Of a stretch of DNA of 64,000 bases, positions 58,946-64,000 are shown in pieces. The stretch comes from Streptomyces umbrinus (GTDB taxonomy: Bacteria; Actinomycetota; Actinomycetes; Streptomycetales; Streptomycetaceae): the NCBI RefSeq assembly GCF_030817415.1, contig NZ_JAUSZI010000002.1:6882001-6946000 (forward strand). The letters run 5' to 3'. The notes beneath the pieces were generated by a model. The model saw nothing but the letters and a program-made list of their open reading frames with translations, did no database searches and was not told the DNA's origin. A program made the translations under genes and the position numbers. Position 1 is the stretch's first letter, and each line of letters begins with the position of its first letter.

Positions 58946-59324
58946 GAGTGAATGGGTGGTTGGGATCTCCGGGCGGCGGCAGGATTAGGCGGTCCATCCG
59001 GAGTGACGTGAACGTATGCGAGAGCACATGCCGTGAACAAGCCCAGAATTCACATGGAGATGTCATTTGCCTGTTCAGGGCAGATGGGAATTCTTGATCC
59101 ATTCGGAAGGCGAAGTTCAACTTGCTTTGCGCAAAGGTGAATCGACCGGCTTGGCAAAGTGGCCATCCGGAGCGGACGTGACCCAATTCACGTGCGCAGG
59201 TGGGGAATTAGGTGCGTGATGTGTCTAATACGGGCAAGTCGGGCGGGGTCTGGATGTCCGCCCAGTCGGCATAAGGGACTACTTGTCCAGAAACGTTCTC
59301 ACTGCTCTTCAGGGTTCCAGAGGG
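58946..59324 (-). promoter_or_regulatory. Upstream region of the riboswitch-controlled hydrolase gene
   Basis: An AT-richer stretch that must hold the promoter. On the minus strand, TTGAAC near 59118 with AAGAAT about 19 bases later is a weak promoter pair. GTGAA...TTCAC arms at 59033-59053 (eleven bases apart) form a possible operator. No gene is apparent. Confidence 0.3.
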
Positions 59325-60260
59325 TCAGCCTTCTGGGTTCCAGAGAGTCAGTACGTCACGCAGTTTCTGCCGGTGGCTGTCGATCCAGTTCCGGGGAAGA
59401 TCGACGGGAACGCACACGGTGGCCATGGAAATCGTGTCGTCCTCCACGATCACCTCGGGGCAATCCCGTTCTCCCGTGAGCCGAACGGAAATCGACGGTC
59501 CTCGCTCCACCGTCATCCATGCGATGTCCTCGCCGCGGTCGAATGCGGCGTCCAGAGCGTGCCCCCAGGTCTCAAGTCGGCGGCGCCACAGAGCGAGTTC
59601 GAGGCGGCCGCTGACAAAAGGCGTCTCCACGACGATCTCGGCCGCGAGCCCCGCCGTCATGAGTGGGTGCCGGCCGAGGACCGTGATCCTGACCGAGTTG
59701 CCCTCCTCGTCGGCGAGGAGCGCGAGGTCCGTCGGGCCGGTGCGGTGGTCGGCCGGGAGGTCGGCGTCGCAGAGGGCACAGACGAAATGGGCGTCCTGTA
59801 CGGAGTTCCACTCGGCGCAGGACGGGCAGCGGCGGTAGGTGATCGGGTGGGTGTAGCCGCTGGTGTGGGCGCCGGAGTGGGAGATGCCCGCGCGGGTGAG
59901 GGCCGCCGCGAGCGACCGCCACGATTCGGGGTCGGGGCAGTAGCCGGTGGACTGGTTGCTCGCGTACGTGACCGCCCAGCCGGAGGAGGTCTGTGCGAAG
60001 CCCAACTCCCCGGCGGCGCGTACCGGTTCCCCTTCCGCGCATGCCACGTGCTCGGAGCGGCGTGGGGCCAGGCGCAGGGTCACGGAGGCGTCGACGACGA
60101 AGGTGAACGGCTCGTCGAGTTCGTCGGCGGGGCGGGCGGACAGGAAGGCGTCGAGGTCGGCCGGGGTCCGGATCCGGGCGCCACCTCCGCCGCGCCGGAC
60201 GGCCTCCCTTAGGACGGCCTCCCTTATGTCTTCGGGCCCCACATAGGCGTAGGCGGTCAT
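59325..60260 (-). CDS. Zinc-ribbon protein with DUF5959-like C-terminal domain
   Basis: 311 residues, function unknown. The N-terminal 135 residues (AYAYVGPEDIREAV, TPADLDAFLSARPADELDE) are an unrecognised domain. A zinc ribbon follows (RRCPSCAEWNSV...FVCALCDADLP, near 145-170). From about 185 to the end (VRITVLGRHPL, DAEIVVETPFVSGRLEL-type strands, SISVRLTG, MATVCVPVDLP) the sequence resembles DUF5959, usually a stand-alone protein. ATG 60260 overlaps the stop of a 28-codon upstream ORF (ATGA) and has AGGG before it. The domain fusion is my reading, not a database result. Confidence 0.65.
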   Translation of the reverse strand: MTAYAYVGPEDIREAVLREAVRRGGGGARIRTPADLDAFLSARPADELDEPFTFVVDASVTLRLAPRRSEHVACAEGEPVRAAGELGFAQTSSGWAVTYASNQSTGYCPDPESWRSLAAALTRAGISHSGAHTSGYTHPITYRRCPSCAEWNSVQDAHFVCALCDADLPADHRTGPTDLALLADEEGNSVRITVLGRHPLMTAGLAAEIVVETPFVSGRLELALWRRRLETWGHALDAAFDRGEDIAWMTVERGPSISVRLTGERDCPEVIVEDDTISMATVCVPVDLPRNWIDSHRQKLRDVLTLWNPEG

Positions 60261-60343
60261 GGGGTCCCTACATACGCGTTTGCGGTCGTTGGCCCTGCAC
60301 ACGCGTTTGCGGGTGTGGGGTCCACGTACGCCTTCGCCGTCAT
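60257..60343 (-). CDS. 28-codon stuttered upstream ORF
   Basis: ATG 60343 to TGA 60257 encodes MTAKAYVDPTPANACAGPTT and eight more residues. It contains three imperfect copies of the start of the next gene (MTAYAYVGP): TAKAYVDPT, PANACAGPT and TANAYVGTP. The repeat unit is about 27-30 bases. Its stop overlaps the main ATG (ATGA), so it may feed ribosomes to that start or simply be a slipped duplication. No strong ribosome site precedes it. Confidence 0.4.
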   Translation of the reverse strand: MTAKAYVDPTPANACAGPTTANAYVGTP

Positions 60344-60360
60344 TCGGGGAGCGTACGAGC

Positions 60361-62355
60361 TCACCCCGCGGTCCGCGGAATCCTTTTCTCCCAGGTGCGG
60401 TGGAACACCACCTCGTCGCCGTCCTTGCAGATCACCTCGTTCGAGGTGATGAAGTCCGCCTCGTCGCAGGTGGTTTCGGAGTGCGCCTCCACGCTCGCGT
60501 TCCACGGCAGATCCGGACGGTGCAACCGGACGAACCAGTCCGAGCGGGCCCGGGCCGACAGCGGGTCCGACTCGACGATCGTGTACGTGTCCAGGGCCTC
60601 CTCGGTGAATTCCAGGCCGTCGGGATACACACGGGTGCCTCCATAGCGCGGGTCCACCTCCAGGCGCCATTCGCCCTTGGCGACATCGCGGACGACGAGG
60701 CGCTCGGGGCGCGGCTCGTCCAGTGTCGCGGGGAAGTTGACCCCCATGGGCTCCGACTGCTCCGGCTCATCGAAGGAGATGGAGGGGTCCGACTCCTGTG
60801 CGCGGAGCGGGAGTTCCAGTGCGCTGCCCGAAGGGGTGAGGGTGAAGCCCGCTTCCGAACCCGGCTGGGGCCAGATCCACGGCCAGTACGCGGAGGAGAC
60901 GGCGAGACGGACGCGATGGCCCGGAGGGAAGGCGTGGCCGATCGCGTTCAGGTCGAAAGCCACATCCTCCGTAGAGCCCGGTTTCCAGGGAACCACCTGG
61001 TCGCGGCCATGACGGGCTGACAGGTTCAGGACGCCCCGGGTGACGAGGGTCGAGGAGCCGTCCGGGGCCACGTCGCAGATCCGGGCCACTACTTGTCCTC
61101 GTGTCGCCTCCGTGGTGAGTCTCAGGCGCACGCCCGGGCGGCCCAGTACCCAGATCTCCTCCGGAACCTCGAAGTCGAAGCACGCCGACTTCGCGTCCTC
61201 GTCCCGCTGGTCGGGCGGCAGGTCCGCGTCGTTGCCGAAGGGGAAGAAGCGGCCCGCGTCCACCCCTGTGTGCTGAGGCGACCGCACCACCACGGGCTCA
61301 CCCTTAAGGACGTACGTCACCGGAGCCACCAGGGGAGAGGGCCAGGCCGGATCGCCGACCCAGCGGCCCGGCAGCGTCGGGTACACCGTGGCGGGCGGGT
61401 GGGAGTCGCTGACGTACGAGCGCAGGAGCGGCTCGGACATGATCCCGGTCTCCGTGCCCTTGAGCCAGTGGTCCCACCAGCGCAGCGTCTCCTGGAGGAA
61501 ACCGATCGCCGGGCCGGGCGGCAGCCCCCGGTCGGGGTACTGGTGCGACCACGGCCCGACGATCCCCCGTACGCGGTCCGCCACGAGGTGTTCCACCAGG
61601 CGCAGGACCGTGTCCCGGTACGGGTCGTGCCAGCCGCCGACCGCGAGCACCGCCGCCCGGATCGCCGAGTAGTCCTCGCACACGCTGCCGCGGCGCCAGT
61701 GGTCGTCCCTCGTCTGGTGCGCCAGCCAGGTGTGCAGGAACGGATCGACGGTCTCCAGTCGTTTGACCCACAGGTCGTGCCAGACCTCGCCCGCGTAGAC
61801 CGGATCCGGCGGGCGGGAGACGAACGCGAGCATGGTCGCCGCCCACGCGTGCATGTCGGCGGCGAGCACGGAACCACCCATGTAGTGCACGTCGTTGTCA
61901 TAGCGGTCGTCCGTCGAGCAGACCGTGACGACCGCCTTGAGCGGCTCGGGCGCGAGGGCCGCGATCTGGAGGGAGTTGAAGCCGCCCCAGGAGATGCCGA
62001 ACATGCCGACCTTGCCCGAGCACCAGGGCTGGGCGGCGAGCCAGTTGACGACCTCGACCCCGTCGGCCAGCTCCGTCGCCGAGTACTCGTCGCCGGGCAT
62101 GCCCTCGGAGTTCCCGTGCCCCCGGATGTCCACGCGTACGGAGGCATAGCCGTGTCCCGCGTACCAGGGGTGGCGCTGCCAGTCGCGCGGGGCCGTCCAG
62201 TCGGTCAGGCGGTAGGGCAGGTATTCGAGCAGGGCCGGTACGGGTTCGTCGGTGAGCGGGCGCCACACGCGCGCGTAGAGCTTGGTTCCGTCCGGGAGGG
62301 GAACGCGGAGGTCCTCGTGAGTCGTCTCGTAGGGGAAGGACGTACGGATGCGCAT
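60361..62355 (-). CDS. CocE/NonD-family (S15 type) hydrolase
   Basis: A 664-residue alpha/beta hydrolase of the X-Pro dipeptidyl-peptidase S15 / cocaine esterase family. The nucleophile Ser122 is in FGISWGGF. The conserved DIRGHGNSEG is near residue 76, GWHDPYRD near 255 carries the acid, and GPWSHQYPDRG near 283 the His. The C-terminal jelly-roll covers about 370-560. It cleaves ester or Xaa-Pro peptide bonds in the cytoplasm (no signal peptide). It begins 28 bases after the POT transporter, so imported peptides are likely substrates. Confidence 0.88.
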   Translation of the reverse strand: MRIRTSFPYETTHEDLRVPLPDGTKLYARVWRPLTDEPVPALLEYLPYRLTDWTAPRDWQRHPWYAGHGYASVRVDIRGHGNSEGMPGDEYSATELADGVEVVNWLAAQPWCSGKVGMFGISWGGFNSLQIAALAPEPLKAVVTVCSTDDRYDNDVHYMGGSVLAADMHAWAATMLAFVSRPPDPVYAGEVWHDLWVKRLETVDPFLHTWLAHQTRDDHWRRGSVCEDYSAIRAAVLAVGGWHDPYRDTVLRLVEHLVADRVRGIVGPWSHQYPDRGLPPGPAIGFLQETLRWWDHWLKGTETGIMSEPLLRSYVSDSHPPATVYPTLPGRWVGDPAWPSPLVAPVTYVLKGEPVVVRSPQHTGVDAGRFFPFGNDADLPPDQRDEDAKSACFDFEVPEEIWVLGRPGVRLRLTTEATRGQVVARICDVAPDGSSTLVTRGVLNLSARHGRDQVVPWKPGSTEDVAFDLNAIGHAFPPGHRVRLAVSSAYWPWIWPQPGSEAGFTLTPSGSALELPLRAQESDPSISFDEPEQSEPMGVNFPATLDEPRPERLVVRDVAKGEWRLEVDPRYGGTRVYPDGLEFTEEALDTYTIVESDPLSARARSDWFVRLHRPDLPWNASVEAHSETTCDEADFITSNEVICKDGDEVVFHRTWEKRIPRTAG

Positions 62356-62383
62356 GGCGGTGACCTCCAGGGCCTGTGGGCTC

Positions 62384-63901
62384 TCAGTGGACCGGGTGCA
62401 TCGTGCGGCGCAGCCAGGGCGCGGCGGCGATCACGAGCAGACCGGCGGCGACCGCGATCGCGCCGTTGACGCCGAAGTAGGCGGGCTTGGAGACGTCGTC
62501 GTAGAGCTTCACGGTCTGGGCCTGGATGCCGTTGGCGAGGGCCAGCGAGAGGAACCAGAGGGACATCGTCTGGCTGGCGAAGGCCCGCGGGGCGAGCTTC
62601 GTGGTGGCCGACATTCCGGAGGTCTCCAGGAGGATGTCGCCGAGCCCCAGCAGGAAGTACGAGCCGACGATCCACCAGGCCGACATCAGGTAGTCCCCGT
62701 TGTCGTGGCCGGAGGTCGGCAGCACCATCAGGAGGAAGGACAGGCCTCCCAGCACCACTCCGAACGCGATCTTGTTGGAGGCGTGCGGCTGGCTGTGCCC
62801 CATCCGGACCCACAGCGCGGCCACGACCGGGGCGAGCGCCACCTCGAAGGCACCCAGGGCGGACGCGTACCAACTGGCGGGGAAGCCGAAGCCGAGGATC
62901 GTCGTCTCGGCGTTCGACGCGGCCAGCAGCATCATCGTCGAGTACGCCTGGAAGAGGATGAAGTTGAAGACCGTGGAGGCCAGGAAGAGCACGATGTACG
63001 GGCGCAGCCGGCCCCGTTCCCCGGGGGTCACCCGGGGACTCCTGAACATCACCGCGAAGTAGACCGCCGGCGCGATCACCGAGATCAGGGTCAGCAGGTC
63101 CACGAACCGGCCCATGGTCAGCCATCCGGCGGCGGCGAGCAGGACCGCGAGGACGGCCACCGACAGCAGCCCCAGGACGATCAGGCGGACGGCCCTGCGC
63201 ATGGACGCCGGCGGCAGCGCGAACTCGGCCGCGTTCCTGCGCCCGGCCAGGTGACGGCGGCCCGCGACGTACTGGATCAGACCGAAGGTCATACCGACCG
63301 CGGCCGCCGAGAAGCCCCAGTGCCAGCCCCGGTGGTCGCCGAGCCAGCCGGTGATCAGCGGACCGGCGAACGCGCCGATGTTGATCGCCATGTAGTACAC
63401 GGCGAAACCGGCGTCGCGGCGGTCGTCGTCGGTGCGGTAGAGCTTGCCGACCATGGTGGCGACGTTCGGCTTCAGCAGGCCCGTGCCCGCGCTGATCAGG
63501 CCGAGTCCCGCCCAGGTCATGGCCCCGGTGGGCACCGCCATCGCGTAGTGGCCGCAGGCGATCAGAACGCCGCCCCACAGGACCGCCCGGTACGAGCCGA
63601 GGATGCGGTCGGCCAGCCAGCCGCCGGCCACCGAGACGAGATAGACCAGCGTCCCGTACGCGGCCGAGACGGACGCGGCCGTTCCGGCGGACATGCCCAT
63701 GCCGCCGTGGGCCACCGTGTCCGCGAAGTACAGGACGAGGATCGCCTGCATCCCCAGGAACGAGAACCGCTCCCAGACCTCCAGGCCCGAGAGGGTGAGC
63801 AGGCCCCTGGGCTGGCCGAGGAAGGCATGGTCGTCGGCGGGGTCCGAGGGCGTGCCACCGGGCTCCGGATCGGGGTCGGACTCGATCGTGTCGCGGGACA
63901 A
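62384..63901 (-). CDS. POT-family proton-coupled oligopeptide transporter
   Basis: A 505-residue MFS transporter with 14 predicted helices that imports di- and tripeptides with protons. The proton-coupling ExxER motif is EVWERF near residue 42. The PTR2 signature FAVYYMAINIGAFAGPL is near 170, and a cytosolic loop separates helices 6 and 7. The start appears to be TTG 63901 with AGGAAG about nine bases before it; no ATG or GTG fits without cutting helix 1. The hydrophilic N-terminus is Asp/Pro-rich. It is cotranscribed with the S15-type hydrolase. Confidence 0.9.
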   Translation of the reverse strand: MSRDTIESDPDPEPGGTPSDPADDHAFLGQPRGLLTLSGLEVWERFSFLGMQAILVLYFADTVAHGGMGMSAGTAASVSAAYGTLVYLVSVAGGWLADRILGSYRAVLWGGVLIACGHYAMAVPTGAMTWAGLGLISAGTGLLKPNVATMVGKLYRTDDDRRDAGFAVYYMAINIGAFAGPLITGWLGDHRGWHWGFSAAAVGMTFGLIQYVAGRRHLAGRRNAAEFALPPASMRRAVRLIVLGLLSVAVLAVLLAAAGWLTMGRFVDLLTLISVIAPAVYFAVMFRSPRVTPGERGRLRPYIVLFLASTVFNFILFQAYSTMMLLAASNAETTILGFGFPASWYASALGAFEVALAPVVAALWVRMGHSQPHASNKIAFGVVLGGLSFLLMVLPTSGHDNGDYLMSAWWIVGSYFLLGLGDILLETSGMSATTKLAPRAFASQTMSLWFLSLALANGIQAQTVKLYDDVSKPAYFGVNGAIAVAAGLLVIAAAPWLRRTMHPVH

Positions 63902-64000
63902 GAAGCATCACTTCCTGAAAAATGGCTCGCTTTCAGGACGTACCGCAATGTGTCGGCTGTACCGGATGTATCAGCTGTATCGGCGGATCAAGAACATACC

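Overview
The window is a high-GC actinobacterial chromosome segment, almost certainly Streptomyces. The evidence is the extreme GC at third codon positions, frequent GTG starts, ATGA/GTGA translational overlaps, a Streptomyces-type Tad locus, the futalosine menaquinone gene mqnC, a 14-gene nuo operon with a Rex-type operator, and dispersed GGGGCGCGGGGAACTGCGC-type hairpin repeats. No tRNA, rRNA, CRISPR array or intact prophage was seen.

Layout. 1-4.4 kb: a Tad/Flp pilus operon (ATPase C-terminus, two TadB/TadC membrane proteins, a small Flp-like pilin, TadE-like and TadG-like pseudopilins). Its prepilin peptidase lies at 17.0-17.7 kb, directly after a large membrane protein combining LysM and BTAD regions. 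4.4-10.9 kb: an accessory island with a WXG100-like gene, a frameshifted companion, a secreted RHS protein with a Gly/Ala-rich C-terminal tip, a 27-residue single-helix micro-ORF, a displaced RHS core fragment, and a run of broken genes (IS630-type transposase, coiled-coil protein, DUF397 protein). 10.9-13.7 kb: a leftward operon for two lipoproteins and a secreted protein.

17.8-19.5 kb: mqnC and a shortened amidohydrolase-like protein. 19.7-25.1 kb: an exopolysaccharide-type locus. A small membrane protein, a fused polysaccharide deacetylase/glycosyltransferase 2 and an acyltransferase form an operon, with a divergent GH18-like lipoprotein. 25.2-28.5 kb: menG/ubiE, a PASTA protein, a GNAT acetyltransferase and a menaquinone-reductase-type flavoprotein. 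28.6-29.4 kb: a secreted NlpC/P60 hydrolase. 30.2-46.3 kb: nuoA-N, complete and tightly coupled, preceded by a Rex-type operator. Menaquinone synthesis and tailoring genes therefore flank the complex I operon that uses menaquinone.

46.4-48.5 kb: recQ. 48.6-52.6 kb: a leftward SsuABC/TauABC-like transport operon that looks partly deleted. Its substrate-binding protein keeps only a C-terminal part, and its last gene fuses half of an FAD flavoprotein to HEAT repeats. 52.7-54 kb: fumarylacetoacetase. 54.1-56.8 kb: an ATP-grasp ligase and an FAD oxidoreductase. 57.1 kb: a HAD phosphatase. 58.1-58.8 kb: a LysM/transglycosylase gene behind a c-di-AMP (ydaO-type) riboswitch. 59.3-60.3 kb: a zinc-ribbon/DUF5959-like protein with a stuttered upstream ORF. 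60.4-63.9 kb: a POT peptide transporter and an S15/CocE hydrolase in one operon.
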